This document shows positions 7,691-16,815 of a stretch of DNA of 64,000 nt, piece by piece. Under the pieces are notes generated by a model. It was given only the letters and a program-made list of their open reading frames with translations. It was not told the DNA's origin and did not search any database. This DNA comes from Gemmiger_A avium (lineage in GTDB: Bacteria; Bacillota; Clostridia; Oscillospirales; Ruminococcaceae), in NCBI GenBank assembly GCA_019114585.1, contig DXFE01000117.1:1-64000 (forward strand). Direction: 5' to 3'. Every line of letters begins with the position of its first letter. Within the stretch, counting starts at the first letter, position 1. The position numbers were made by a program, and so were the translations under genes.

Positions 7691-7832
7691 GGTCATCCAC
7701 TCCTTTTTTTCATTGTACCACACCGCGCAACCCTCTTGCTTTTTTATGCCGAAACCGCTACACTCAATATTATGGGGGTTTGCGCGGCAAACGCCCGTTT
7801 CCATTCTATGAGAAAGCGGAGGTCGTTCATCC

Positions 7833-9224
7833 GTGAGCGCAGCAACCATTGACAGCAGCACCAACCCGATCCTGCACGGCAGCATCGGCAAGCAGCTGCT
7901 TTTGTTCTTCTTCCCCATCTGGCTGGGTACCTTCTTCCAGCAGCTGTACAACACCGCCGACGCCCTGATCGTGGGCCGGTTCGTGGGCACCCAGGCCCTG
8001 GCGGCGGTGGGCGCCACCAATACCCTGGTCAACCTGCTGGTGGGCTTCTTTGTGGGCCTGGCCAGCGGCGCCTCGGTGGTGCTGGCCCAGCGGTACGGCG
8101 CCCGGGATCTGCCCGGCGTGCAGAAAGCCGTACATACCAGCATCTGGCTGGCCCTGACCGGCGGCGCGGTGCTGATGGCGGTGGGCATCCTGTTCGCCCG
8201 GGTGGTGCTGCAGGCCATGAACACCCCCGCCGATATTCTGGACGCCTCCACCCTGTACCTGCGGGTCTACTTTGCGGGCATGATCCCCAGTATGATCTAC
8301 AACATGGGCACCGGCATCCTGCGCGCGGTGGGCGACAGCCGCCGCCCCATGTACTTTCTGATCACCGCCGCCTTTGTGAACATCGTGCTGGACCTTTTGT
8401 TCGTGGCGGTGTTCCACTGGGGTGTGCTGGGCGCGGCGCTGGCCACCATCATCAGCCAGCTGGTCAGCGCGCTGCTGACCCTGGCCAGCCTGATCGGCGC
8501 GGAACTGCGCCCCTATCACCTGAAACTGCACCGGGTCGCCATGGACGCGGCCACCCTGGCGGACATTGTGCGCATCGGCCTGCCCGCGGGGCTGCAGTCG
8601 GTGATGTACAACATCAGCAACATCATCATCCAGACCAGCATCAACGCTTTCGGCACCACCACCGTGGCCGCCTGGACCGCCTACGGCAAGCTGGACAGCC
8701 TGTTCTGGATGAGCATGAACAGTATGGGCCTGTCGGTGACCACCTTTGCCGGGCAGAACTTCGGCGCCAAACAGTATGACCGGGTGCGCAAGGGCGCCTG
8801 GGTCTGCCTGTTCTTCTGCGCGGTGCTGGCGCTGGGCCTGGGCGCGGTGATCTATGTATTCGGCTCGCCGCTGGTGGGCCTGTTCAGCGACGACGCCCAG
8901 GTGGTGGAACGCGCGCTGGAGATCATCCGGCTGCTGACCCCCTGCTTCATCACCTACGCCTCCATCGAAGCCCTCAGCGGCACCATCCGCGGTTCCGGCG
9001 ACGCCTGGGTCCCCATGGTCCTCACCGCCGGCGGCGTGTGCGGCCTGCGGATTCTGTGGGTGCTGCTGGCCGCCCCGCTCTTCGGCACCCTGACCGGCGT
9101 GCTGGTCAGCTATCCCATCAGCTGGGGCGTGACCTCGGTGCTGTATATCCTCTACTTCCTGGCGGGCGGCTGGCTGCGCCGCTGCATCGCCGTGCAGGAA
9201 GCCCGCCAGGCGGGAGGTGTGTAA
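7833..9224 (+). CDS. MATE-family multidrug/cation exporter
   Basis: This 463-residue, 12-helix membrane protein has two related halves, each beginning with the MATE pattern (LLLFFFPIWLGTFFQQLYNT; GLPAGLQSVMYNISN). MATE proteins export cationic drugs or metabolites in exchange for sodium ions or protons. The start is GTG at 7833 behind GGAGG. A TATTAT -10 box (7768-7773) is visible without a good -35. Its stop is one base from the start of the DUF5662 gene, so the two are probably co-transcribed. The substrate is unknown. Confidence 0.93.
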   Translation: MSAATIDSSTNPILHGSIGKQLLLFFFPIWLGTFFQQLYNTADALIVGRFVGTQALAAVGATNTLVNLLVGFFVGLASGASVVLAQRYGARDLPGVQKAVHTSIWLALTGGAVLMAVGILFARVVLQAMNTPADILDASTLYLRVYFAGMIPSMIYNMGTGILRAVGDSRRPMYFLITAAFVNIVLDLLFVAVFHWGVLGAALATIISQLVSALLTLASLIGAELRPYHLKLHRVAMDAATLADIVRIGLPAGLQSVMYNISNIIIQTSINAFGTTTVAAWTAYGKLDSLFWMSMNSMGLSVTTFAGQNFGAKQYDRVRKGAWVCLFFCAVLALGLGAVIYVFGSPLVGLFSDDAQVVERALEIIRLLTPCFITYASIEALSGTIRGSGDAWVPMVLTAGGVCGLRILWVLLAAPLFGTLTGVLVSYPISWGVTSVLYILYFLAGGWLRRCIAVQEARQAGGV

Positions 9225-9225
9225 G

Positions 9226-9765
9226 ATGGGCAGTTTCTGGGGTCATCTGCGCACCATCTGCCACCACAAACGGCTGGTGGCCCGGCACTGCTTCAAGGTG
9301 GGCCTGTACCGCCAGGGCCTGACCCACGATCTGAGCAAGTTTGCCCCGGTGGAGTTCATCCCCGGCGTGAAATACTTCCGGGGCTACCGCAGCCCCAACG
9401 AGATCGAGCGGATCGAAAAGGGATACTCCGCCGCCTGGCTGCACCACAAGGGCCGCAACCGGCATCACCTGGAATACTGGATCGACTACAACCCGGAGGG
9501 TGACCACCGGATGTGCGGCATGCGGATGCCGGAAAAATACGTGGCGGAGATGATCTGCGACCGGATCGCCGCCAGCAAGACCTATCAGAAAGAAAACTAT
9601 ACCGACGCCCATCCCTGGGAATACTACCAGCACGGCAAGGACCACTACCTGCTGCACCCGGAGACCCGGGCCCAGCTGGAACAGGCCCTGCTGGTGCTGC
9701 GGGATCAGGGCGAGGACGCCTGTTTCGCCCATATCCGCACCCAGCTGCTGGGCAAAAGGAAATAA
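9226..9765 (+). CDS. DUF5662-family protein
   Basis: This 179-residue, His-rich soluble protein matches what is recalled as DUF5662, common in Firmicutes. Notable segments are ICHHKRLVARHCFKVGLYRQ, THDLSKFAP, WLHHKGRNRHHLEYW and HPWEYYQHGKDHYLLHPET. The repeated HH and HD pairs suggest metal binding, perhaps an HD-like fold, but no enzymatic activity is established. GGAGGTGTG provides the ribosome site within the end of the MATE gene, so translation is coupled. A strong bidirectional terminator follows. Confidence 0.8.
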   Translation: MGSFWGHLRTICHHKRLVARHCFKVGLYRQGLTHDLSKFAPVEFIPGVKYFRGYRSPNEIERIEKGYSAAWLHHKGRNRHHLEYWIDYNPEGDHRMCGMRMPEKYVAEMICDRIAASKTYQKENYTDAHPWEYYQHGKDHYLLHPETRAQLEQALLVLRDQGEDACFAHIRTQLLGKRK

Positions 9766-9769
9766 CGGC

Positions 9770-9803
9770 AAAAGGCGCGCTGCCAACCGGCAGCGCGCCT
9801 TTT
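9770..9803. terminator. Bidirectional terminator
   Basis: A perfect 15-bp inverted repeat (AAAAGGCGCGCTGCC / GGCAGCGCGCCTTTT, loop AACC) carries an A-run on the left and a T-run on the right. It can end both the rightward MATE-DUF5662 transcript and the leftward CmpB-like transcript. Confidence 0.85.
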
Positions 9804-9816
9804 GTTGTTCTTTCTG

Positions 9817-10665
9817 TTACCGCCGCCGGATCCGCCCGGCCAGCCGTTCGTTCAGATCCTGGCGCAGCGCCCGCAGCGAGTTCTCGTACCGGGTGCTCTT
9901 CAGGGTGGGGAACGCCCGCAGCAGGCGGGACGCGCCCAGCCGCCGGTCCAGGATCTCCGCCCGCAGCAGGTCCCGGCGCATCTCCAGCTCCGCCCGGGCC
10001 GCGTCGGTGCGGTCCTCCAGCATCTCCCGCCCGGCGCTCAGCCGCTCGTCGGCCACCAGGGCAGCGCCGCCCACCTGTTTGGTCAGCAGGTCGCTGCTCT
10101 TGTGCAGCAGGGCGGTGATCCGCTCCAGTTCGCCCAGCTGGCGCATCAGGCCGGTCACGGTGATGACGGTGGCGATCAGGTCGGCCACAAACAGCCCGGT
10201 ACACAGCCCCAGCAGGATCGCCCCCGCCGGGTTGGTCAGCGCGCGGCCCACCAGCGTTTCCACCGCCGGATGCAGCACCCGCATCACCGCGGTGACCGCC
10301 ACGCCCCACAGCAGGCTGAATCCCAGGCAGATGTACCCGCCCAGGTTCAGCGGCTGGTCGGAGTAATCCCACCAGCGGGCATGGAACAGGGTCTTGAGGG
10401 CCCAGCCGCCCACCAGTTCCAGGGCGGTGGCCAGCAGCGCGCCGCCGATGAACAGCGCGGGCAGGCTGCCGGATACCGGCCCCAGCACCGTGACCGCCGC
10501 CAGCATGCCGAAGCCGTAGATGGGGCAGACCGGCCCGTTCAGGAACCCCCGGTTGACCAGGTGCCGTGTTTTGATGGCGGCAAAGGCAACCTCGGAGCAC
10601 CAGCCCAGAAACGAGTAGATGTAAAAGTACCAGCACAGCGTGTAGAGGCTATGAGCCTGAGGCAC
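9817..10665 (-). CDS. CmpB-like putative ABC-transporter membrane protein
   Basis: This 282-residue protein resembles the CmpB family (putative ABC-transporter type IV). The N-terminal half has several membrane segments with the family hallmarks FLGWCSEV, NRGFLNGPVCPIYGFG and ELVGGW. The C-terminal hundred residues are charged and helical (coiled-coil-like, rich in Arg, Leu and Glu) and probably cytoplasmic. Biochemical function is unknown. It is monocistronic, and its promoter overlaps the divergent dinB promoter. Confidence 0.82.
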   Translation of the reverse strand: MPQAHSLYTLCWYFYIYSFLGWCSEVAFAAIKTRHLVNRGFLNGPVCPIYGFGMLAAVTVLGPVSGSLPALFIGGALLATALELVGGWALKTLFHARWWDYSDQPLNLGGYICLGFSLLWGVAVTAVMRVLHPAVETLVGRALTNPAGAILLGLCTGLFVADLIATVITVTGLMRQLGELERITALLHKSSDLLTKQVGGAALVADERLSAGREMLEDRTDAARAELEMRRDLLRAEILDRRLGASRLLRAFPTLKSTRYENSLRALRQDLNERLAGRIRRR

Positions 10666-10700
10666 GGCGTGTCCCTCCTTTGTTTGTGAAATATGTGTGG

Positions 10701-10729
10701 ATTATACCATACTTTGCCCCCGGGCGCAA
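10701..10729 (-). promoter_or_regulatory. Promoter of the CmpB-like gene
   Basis: On the minus strand TTGCGC (10724-10729), 17 bases, TATAAT (10701-10706). It physically overlaps the rightward dinB promoter (10714-10742), so the two polymerases compete for the same DNA. Confidence 0.65.
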
Positions 10730-10742
10730 AATGTGCTACAAT
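10714..10742 (+). promoter_or_regulatory. dinB promoter
   Basis: TTGCCC (10714-10719), 17 bases, TACAAT (10737-10742). No LexA/DinR-type box (GAAC N4 GTTC) was seen around it, so SOS control is not supported. Confidence 0.65.
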
Positions 10743-10774
10743 CAAAGCAAAGCCAAGGAAAGGAGGCGCCGCCC

Positions 10775-12058
10775 ATGACCCCGGACCGCTGGGTGCTGCA
10801 CTGTGACTGCAACAGTTTTTACGCCAGCGTGGAGCTGCTGGAACACCCGGAACTGAAACAGAAACCGGTGGCCGTCTGCGGCGACCCGGAGGCCCGCCAC
10901 GGCATCATCCTGGCCAAGAACGAGCCGGCCAAGGCCTTTGGGGTGCGCACCGCCGAGCCCATCTGGCAGGCAAAGCGCAAATGCCCGGATCTGGTGCTGC
11001 TGCCGCCCCACCGGGAACGGTACCGGCATTTTTCCGCCGTCATCAACGGCATCTACGCCGAGTACACCGATCTGGTGGAGCCCTTCGGCATCGACGAAAG
11101 CTGGCTGGACATCACCCATACCTGGCATCTGTTCGCCTCCTCCCCCACCGCGCTGGCCGATCTGATCCGCCGCCGGGTGCGCGAAACCACCGGCCTGACC
11201 ATCAGCGTGGGGGCCAGCTTCAACAAGGTATTTGCCAAGCTGGGCAGCGACTACAAAAAACCGGACGCCATGACGGTGATCCGGCCGGAGGACGTGGCCC
11301 GGATCGTCTGGCCGCTGCCGGCGGGGGATCTTTTGTATGTGGGCCGTGCGGCGGGCGAACGGCTGGCCCGGCTGGGCATCCGCACCATCGGGCAGCTGGC
11401 GGCGGCGGACCCGGGCATCCTGACCGACAACCTGGGCAAGCTGGGGGCGGAGCTGAGCCGCTACGCCCGGGGCGAGGACGAGGCCCCGGTGCATCCGGTG
11501 GGCTGGCGGGAACCGCTGAAAAGCGTGGGCAACGGCATGACCTTCCGGCAGGACCTGACCAGCCCCGAACAGGTGCGCAGCGCGCTGGGCGCCCTGGCGG
11601 AGGAGGTGGCGGCCCGGCTGCGGCGGCACGGGTTGTGGGCGGGGGCGGTGCAGGTGACCATCCGGGACACCGACCTGCACACCATCACCCGGCAAAAGCA
11701 GCTGCCCATGAGCACCCACCTGGCCCGGGACCTGGCGGCGGAGTGCCTGGCGCTGGTGCAGGCCAACTGGGACCCGGCCCGCCGCCCGGTGCGGATGCTG
11801 ACGGTGACCGCCCTGGCGCTGACCGACGAGCCCTTTGCAGTGCAGCAGAGCCTGTTCGGGGACGCGCCCGCCCCCGACCCGAAACGGGAAAAGCTGGAAA
11901 ACGCCCTGGACGGCATCCGCCGCCGGTACGGCGCGGCGGCCATCGGGGCGGGCAGCCGGGTGGGCAACCAGCTGGGGCTGGACGGGCTGCACATGGAGAA
12001 AAACACCCCCGCCCCCGGCGAGGAGGACTGGAACGAAAAGGTCAAAGGGCCGCTGTGA
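10775..12058 (+). CDS. dinB: DNA polymerase IV (Y-family)
   Basis: This 427-residue translesion polymerase has the expected parts. The catalytic Asp of HCDCNSFYASVE (D11) and the DE pair of GIDESWLD (D107-E108) bind the two metals. A helix-hairpin-helix thumb (ARLGIRTIGQLAAADP) is followed by a little-finger domain. The C-terminus carries QQSLFG, similar to the QxxLF beta-clamp-binding motif. Pol IV copies damaged templates with low fidelity. The start at 10775 follows AAGGAGG; the frame is open further upstream but reaches into the promoter. A terminator follows. Confidence 0.95.
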   Translation: MTPDRWVLHCDCNSFYASVELLEHPELKQKPVAVCGDPEARHGIILAKNEPAKAFGVRTAEPIWQAKRKCPDLVLLPPHRERYRHFSAVINGIYAEYTDLVEPFGIDESWLDITHTWHLFASSPTALADLIRRRVRETTGLTISVGASFNKVFAKLGSDYKKPDAMTVIRPEDVARIVWPLPAGDLLYVGRAAGERLARLGIRTIGQLAAADPGILTDNLGKLGAELSRYARGEDEAPVHPVGWREPLKSVGNGMTFRQDLTSPEQVRSALGALAEEVAARLRRHGLWAGAVQVTIRDTDLHTITRQKQLPMSTHLARDLAAECLALVQANWDPARRPVRMLTVTALALTDEPFAVQQSLFGDAPAPDPKREKLENALDGIRRRYGAAAIGAGSRVGNQLGLDGLHMEKNTPAPGEEDWNEKVKGPL

Positions 12059-12059
12059 C

Positions 12060-12096
12060 CCGGCGAACGGACGCTCTCCGTTCGCCGGTTTTGTTT
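12060..12096 (+). terminator. Terminator after dinB
   Basis: The 12-bp stem CCGGCGAACGGA / TCCGTTCGCCGG with loop CGCTC is followed by TTTTGTTTT. Confidence 0.88.
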
Positions 12097-12172
12097 TCCG
12101 CCAATTCTTGCGGTTTTGTGAAAACAAGGCGAAACCGGTCGGGCTTTACTGGAATTTTACACAACCCGGCGG

Positions 12173-12178
12173 TATAAT
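12173..12178 (+). promoter_or_regulatory. -10 box of the LTA-synthase-like gene
   Basis: A perfect TATAAT; the -35 region (TGGAAT, 17 bases upstream) is weak. Transcription should start near 12185. The ATG at 12182 therefore cannot be a useful start, which supports the TTG at 12236. Confidence 0.6.
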
Positions 12179-12235
12179 AGGATGTCACGGGCCTGTTGCG
12201 GCCCGATTTTCAAGCGAAACGGAGGGGAACGAGGG

Positions 12236-14176
12236 TTGGCGTCGGTCACAACGGAAAGCGCGGTGCGCCAAACCGCCAAACAACATACGGACACATCGCC
12301 CATCTGGCTGCGGGCGGCGGCCACAGTGCTGGTGCCGCTGATTGCGCTGCTGTGCTGCGAGTGGATCCACCGGGGCAAGCTGAACGGCCAGTTCTGGACG
12401 GAATATCTGGGCGGGCACATCGGCAGTTATCTGCTCACCTGGGTGTTCCTGATCGGTATCTATCTGTTTTTCAGCCATCTGGCGGGGCGGCACACCGCGG
12501 CGGTGCTGGCGGTGGGATTGATTGCCTGCATCCCGGCGGCGGTCACCCGGCTGAAGCTGGATTTCCGCGGCGAGCCGTTTCTGCCTTGGGACCTGTCCCA
12601 GTGGCAGGAGGCCGCGGCGGTGGCGAACAAATCCAACCTGAAGCTGACCGGCCCCATGTGGGCCAGCCTTGCGACCTTTGCGGTGCTGGCGGTGCTGGGC
12701 TGGTGGCTGCGGGTGCCGGTGCACGGGCAGCGCCCGGCGGCGCGGCGGCTGCGGCTGGCGGGCTGCGGCGCGGGCGCGGCGGTAACCATCCTGTGCCTGC
12801 TGTTCTACTTAAGCCCCACCCTGACCCAGGCCATCGGCATCTGGCCGGACATGTGGCTGCAGGACCGGTATTACCGGAACTACGGGGTACTGAGCGGGTT
12901 TCTGACCAACCTGCAGCAGCTGCAGATTTCGGAGCCGGAGGATTACAGCGAAGAATCGCTGACCGCCCTGAAAGCGGAGCTGGAGCAGCGGGCCCAGGAC
13001 CACGAAAACCTGTTCCCGGAAAGCCCGGCCTCCTCGGGTGAGGAGCAGACGCCCCACATCATCTACATTATGGCGGAGGCGTTCTGGGACCCCACCGACC
13101 TGCCGGGAATAGAGTTCAGCGAAGACCCGCTGGTCAATTATCACAGGCTGCAGCAGGAGTCGGCCAGCGGCCGGATCTATTCGCCCAGTTTCGGCGGCGG
13201 CACCTGCGACGTAGAGTTTGAGGCGCTGACCGGGTTTTCGGTGGAGCCGCTGCCCATGGGCTGCAAGCCGTTCCAGCAGCATGTGACCCATCCCATGTTC
13301 TCGCTGCCCTGGTATCTGTCGGACACCAAGGGGTACGAGACGGTGGCGGTGCACTGCTACTGGGCCAAATACTGGAGCCGGGACCGGGCCTATCCGAACC
13401 TGGGGTTTGACGACTACATATCGCTGGAGGATTTTGACAATCCGGAGAAAAAGCGGTCGGCCTACTGGACCAGCGGTCTGGTGAGCGACGACGCCATGGC
13501 GGACGAGATCATCGCCCAGTTTGAAGAGCGCAGCGGCGACGGGCCGCTGTTCCTGCACGCGGTGACGATGGAAGCCCATTCCACCTATACGGCCAGGAAT
13601 TTCCCGGAGGAGGAGCTGCTGGAACTGACGGCGGCGCCCTCGGGGCTAAGCAGCGAAACGGTGGGGGCACTGCGGGATTTTGCCACCGCCATGAAGGATA
13701 CCGACGCGATGCTGGGACGCCTGACCGATTATTTCAGCCAGGTGGACGAGCCGGTGATTCTGGTGTTCTGGGGCGATCATTACAACCTGATCGGCAGCGG
13801 GTATGAGCTGTATGAAAAGACCGGGTTTATTGAAAAGGGCGATTACCAGAGCCCGGCCCTGCGCACCACGCCCCTGCTGATCTGGAGCAATTACCAGAGC
13901 GAGGCCATCGACCTGGGTGTGATCGGGTCGTATATGGTGTCGCCGGTGATGATGGAATTGTACGGGCTGGAACAGCCGCTGTTCTATCAGCTGCATCTGA
14001 GCGAGCTGCCCATCATGCGCAGCCGCAGCCGCGGCGTGACCGTGAATCCCGACGGCAGCTATGCGGAAGAGATGACCGAAGCCCAGCAGTCCGCTTTCGA
14101 TGACCGCTGGCTCGCCCAGTACGACCTGATGTTCGGTGAGGATTACCTGGGCCTGGGCCCAGCGCAGGAAGAGTAG
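12236..14176 (+). CDS. LTA-synthase-family membrane sulfatase (phosphoglycerol transferase)
   Basis: This 646-residue protein has about five N-terminal membrane helices (residues 25-210) and an extracellular sulfatase-like domain from about residue 280. The metal and nucleophile sites are recognisable: E in IIYIMAEAF, the likely catalytic threonine T323 in GGGTCDVEFE, and FWGDHYN near residue 510. Relatives polymerise glycerol phosphate onto lipoteichoic acid or transfer it to surface glycans using phosphatidylglycerol. Which product applies here is unknown. The start is TTG at 12236, eight bases after GGAGGGG. The gene ends directly at composite repeat copy 2. Confidence 0.88.
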   Translation: MASVTTESAVRQTAKQHTDTSPIWLRAAATVLVPLIALLCCEWIHRGKLNGQFWTEYLGGHIGSYLLTWVFLIGIYLFFSHLAGRHTAAVLAVGLIACIPAAVTRLKLDFRGEPFLPWDLSQWQEAAAVANKSNLKLTGPMWASLATFAVLAVLGWWLRVPVHGQRPAARRLRLAGCGAGAAVTILCLLFYLSPTLTQAIGIWPDMWLQDRYYRNYGVLSGFLTNLQQLQISEPEDYSEESLTALKAELEQRAQDHENLFPESPASSGEEQTPHIIYIMAEAFWDPTDLPGIEFSEDPLVNYHRLQQESASGRIYSPSFGGGTCDVEFEALTGFSVEPLPMGCKPFQQHVTHPMFSLPWYLSDTKGYETVAVHCYWAKYWSRDRAYPNLGFDDYISLEDFDNPEKKRSAYWTSGLVSDDAMADEIIAQFEERSGDGPLFLHAVTMEAHSTYTARNFPEEELLELTAAPSGLSSETVGALRDFATAMKDTDAMLGRLTDYFSQVDEPVILVFWGDHYNLIGSGYELYEKTGFIEKGDYQSPALRTTPLLIWSNYQSEAIDLGVIGSYMVSPVMMELYGLEQPLFYQLHLSELPIMRSRSRGVTVNPDGSYAEEMTEAQQSAFDDRWLAQYDLMFGEDYLGLGPAQEE

Positions 14177-14186
14177 CGAATCTGGG

Positions 14187-14482
14187 CCAATCTGGGGGAG
14201 ATAACATCTCCCCCAGCGCTGCGGGCGCAACAACGATGCGCCCGCTCGGCGCGCCGACCGCGCTGCCGGTCCGGGTCTCCACCGGAGACCCGGCCGCTTC
14301 GCGGACCCAGCCCCCCTGGAAATCATGGCCGAATATCTTCGGCCATAGGGAATTTTATACATAGACAAGGCCGGTGCGTAAACGGAACACGCACCGGCCT
14401 TGTCTGTTTTTGTTTCCCTGAGGGCCGAGTATTCGGCCCTCGATTTCCGGGGTCTGGGGGGACGTTGTCCCCCCAGATCAGC
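14187..14482. repeat. Composite inverted-repeat element, copy 2
   Basis: A 296-bp element lies between the convergent LTA-synthase-like and phoU genes. It has the same plan as copies 1 and 3: outer hairpin GGGGGAGATAACATCTCCCC, inner hairpin ATGGCCGAA / TTCGGCCAT, a central terminator-like hairpin AAGGCCGGTGCGT / ACGCACCGGCCTT (about 14368-14402), then the arms inverted. The left arm contains the about 100-bp module (14216-14310) that copy 1 carries, inverted, in its right arm. Confidence 0.8.
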
Positions 14483-14486
14483 CCCG

Positions 14487-15134
14487 TCACATGATCTGCT
14501 GGTCGTGGTACAGGCCGGTGCCCCGGCAGATGACCCACTCGCAGATATTCACGGCATGGTCGCCGATACGCTCGGCGTACTTGCCGATCATCAGTCCGTC
14601 CAGGATGGCGTCAGCGTCGGCCTTGCCCTCGGCCACCTGATGAATGAAACTCTCTTTCAGGCGGCAGAACGCGCTGTCGATCTCGTCGTCCCGCTGGATG
14701 GTGGCGTGGGCCCCCTCCAGATTCTGGTCATCGGCGGCGCGCAGGGCGCTCTCCACCATGGCCCGGGCGATGCTCAGCATCTCGCCCAGCGGCGCGGTCA
14801 GAGGCACGTCCAGCGTGCGGGCGATCTCCGCGATGTCGGCGGCATGGTCGCCAATGCGCTCCAGATCGGTCACCAGCTTCAGGCTGGTGCTCACCCGGCG
14901 CAGATCGCTGGCCACCGGCTGCTGACGCAGCAGCAGGGTCACGCACAGCTGCTCGATCTCCCGCTCCATCCGGTCCACTTCCGCGTCCCCGGCGATCACC
15001 CGGTCCGCCGCGGCCTTGTCCAGGCTGGAGGCGGCGGACACCGCTTCGTCCAGCGCCGCCAGTACCCGGGCGCCCATCGCCTGCACCAGCTGGTCCAGAT
15101 GGGTCAGTTCCCCGTCATAAAACACACGATTCAT
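14487..15134 (-). CDS. phoU: Phosphate transport regulator PhoU
   Basis: This 215-residue, all-helical protein is made of two PhoU repeats. Each carries the metal-binding signature: LERIGDHAADIAE (about residues 90-102) and AERIGDHAVNICE (about 190-202). PhoU links the state of the PstSCAB transporter to the PhoR/PhoB-type kinase and limits phosphate uptake. It is the last gene of the leftward pst operon, 16 bp after pstB, and ends next to composite repeat copy 2. No phoR or phoP gene lies in the window. Confidence 0.96.
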   Translation of the reverse strand: MNRVFYDGELTHLDQLVQAMGARVLAALDEAVSAASSLDKAAADRVIAGDAEVDRMEREIEQLCVTLLLRQQPVASDLRRVSTSLKLVTDLERIGDHAADIAEIARTLDVPLTAPLGEMLSIARAMVESALRAADDQNLEGAHATIQRDDEIDSAFCRLKESFIHQVAEGKADADAILDGLMIGKYAERIGDHAVNICEWVICRGTGLYHDQQIM

Positions 15135-15150
15135 CCAAAAATCCCTCCCA

Positions 15151-15909
15151 TCAGCCGAACCGGCCGGTAATGTAATCTTCGGTACGCTTGTCGGCCGGAT
15201 GGCTGAACAGATTGTCGGTCTTGCCGTACTCCACCAGCTCGCCCAGCAGGAAAAACGCGCAGTTGTCGCTGATACGGGCAGCCTGCTGCATGTTATGGGT
15301 CACGATCACCACCGTGTAGTCCTTTTTCAGCTCCAGCATCAGGTCCTCAATGCGCATGGTGCTGCCCGGGTCCAGCGCGCTGGTGGACTCGTCCATCAGC
15401 AGCACATCCGGCTGCACCGCCAGCGCCCGGGCGATGCACAGCCGCTGCTGCTGCCCGCCGGACAGGCCCAGCGCGCTCTTTTTCAGCCGGTCCTTGACCT
15501 CGTCCCACAGGGCCGCGCCCCGCAGGCTCTGCTCCACCAGGGCGTCCAGCTCGGCTTTCTTGCGCACGCCGTGGATACGGGGGCCGTAGGCGATGTTGTC
15601 GTAGATGCTCATGGGGAACGGATTCGCTTTCTGGAACACCATGCCGATCTTGCGGCGCAGCCAGGTCACGTCCACACCGGGGGCATACAGGTTCTCGCCC
15701 CGGTAAAGCATCTCGCCCTCCACCCGCACGCCGGGCACCAGGTCGTTCATCCGGTCGATGGTGCGCAGGAAGGTGGACTTGCCGCAGCCGGACGGCCCGA
15801 TCAGGGCGGTAATTTCCCGTTCCGGGATCTGGATATTCACCTTTTTCAGCGCCTGGGTCTGGCCGTAGTACAGATCCAGGTTTTTCGCTTCCAGGATCGT
15901 GGGATTCAT
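15151..15909 (-). CDS. pstB: Phosphate ABC transporter ATP-binding protein
   Basis: This 252-residue ATPase has Walker A GPSGCGKSTFLR (about residues 37-48), Q-loop GMVFQKANPFPMS, signature ALGLSGGQQQRLCIARALAV, Walker B VLLMDESTSALD and the H-loop IVTHNM. The FQKANPFP and DRMNDLVPG elements are characteristic of PstB. It powers phosphate import through PstCA. Its start follows the end of pstA by two bases. Confidence 0.97.
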   Translation of the reverse strand: MNPTILEAKNLDLYYGQTQALKKVNIQIPEREITALIGPSGCGKSTFLRTIDRMNDLVPGVRVEGEMLYRGENLYAPGVDVTWLRRKIGMVFQKANPFPMSIYDNIAYGPRIHGVRKKAELDALVEQSLRGAALWDEVKDRLKKSALGLSGGQQQRLCIARALAVQPDVLLMDESTSALDPGSTMRIEDLMLELKKDYTVVIVTHNMQQAARISDNCAFFLLGELVEYGKTDNLFSHPADKRTEDYITGRFG

Positions 15910-15911
15910 AG

Positions 15912-16808
15912 TTATCGCTCCTCCTTGCGTTTCGCCCGTTTGCCGGCGGCCTTGGCCGCCAGATTGATCAGCAGGGTCAGCACCAGCAGCACCACCGCCA
16001 CCGAAAAGGCGTTGTCGTATTTATACCGTTCCTTGGCGTAGACGTAGAGGGCCACGGTCAGGGTGGCGCCGCTGCTCTTGACAAAGCCGCCGTTGCCGAA
16101 GAAATTCTGCATCGAGGTGCTCATGCCGGCGGTGAAGATCAGCACCGCCGACTCGCCCACGATGCGGCCCACCGCCAGGATGCAGCCGGTCACGATACCG
16201 TCCAGCGCGCAGGGCAGCACGATGGTGCGGATCATATGCCAGCGCCCTGCGCCCAGGCCCGCGGCGCCTTCCCGGTATCCGGCGGGCACCGCTTTCAGGC
16301 TTTCCTGGGTGGTGCGGATGATGGTGGGCAGGGTCATGATCACCAGGGTCAGAGAGCCCGCCAGCAGGGTGGTGCCCAGGTTGCAGAACTGGCAGAACAC
16401 CAGCATGCCCACCAGGGCGTACAGGATGGACGGGATGCCCGCCAGGGTCTCGGTGGCAAACTCGATGGCCTCGGTCAGGCGGCGGTTGGTGGCGTATTCG
16501 GTCAGGTAGACCGCCGCGCCCACACCCAGCGGCAGCACGATCACCAGGGTGACCACAATCACGTAGATGGTGTTCTGAATGGCAGGCAGGATGCCGTCGG
16601 TGCCTTTCAGGATGCTCTCCTGGGTGGTGAGGAACTCCCAGGACAGCCCGGGCACGCCGCGCCACAAAATATACCCGATCAGGCCCAGCGCCAGCGCGCA
16701 GGTGATGGCGGCGCTCAGGTACATGACCGCGCGCATGGCCAGATGCCAGGCGCGGCGGCGGCCGCTCAGGCCCCGGGTTTCCAGCGGGGTCGTTGCAGAG
16801 GTCTGCAT
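15912..16808 (-). CDS. pstA: Phosphate ABC transporter permease PstA
   Basis: This 298-residue permease has six predicted membrane helices and the binding-protein-dependent permease EAA-type loop. Typical PstA sequence includes GVGAAVYLTEYA and ETLAGIPSILYALVGMLVF. It pairs with PstC in the membrane channel. The ribosome site AAGGAG lies across the end of pstC, so the two are translationally coupled. Confidence 0.96.
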   Translation of the reverse strand: MQTSATTPLETRGLSGRRRAWHLAMRAVMYLSAAITCALALGLIGYILWRGVPGLSWEFLTTQESILKGTDGILPAIQNTIYVIVVTLVIVLPLGVGAAVYLTEYATNRRLTEAIEFATETLAGIPSILYALVGMLVFCQFCNLGTTLLAGSLTLVIMTLPTIIRTTQESLKAVPAGYREGAAGLGAGRWHMIRTIVLPCALDGIVTGCILAVGRIVGESAVLIFTAGMSTSMQNFFGNGGFVKSSGATLTVALYVYAKERYKYDNAFSVAVVLLVLTLLINLAAKAAGKRAKRKEER

Positions 16809-16815
16809 GGTCGTA

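Noticed and set aside
10690..10775. SOS (LexA) box upstream of dinB
   Set aside because: No GAAC N4 GTTC or close variant lies between the promoter and the start.
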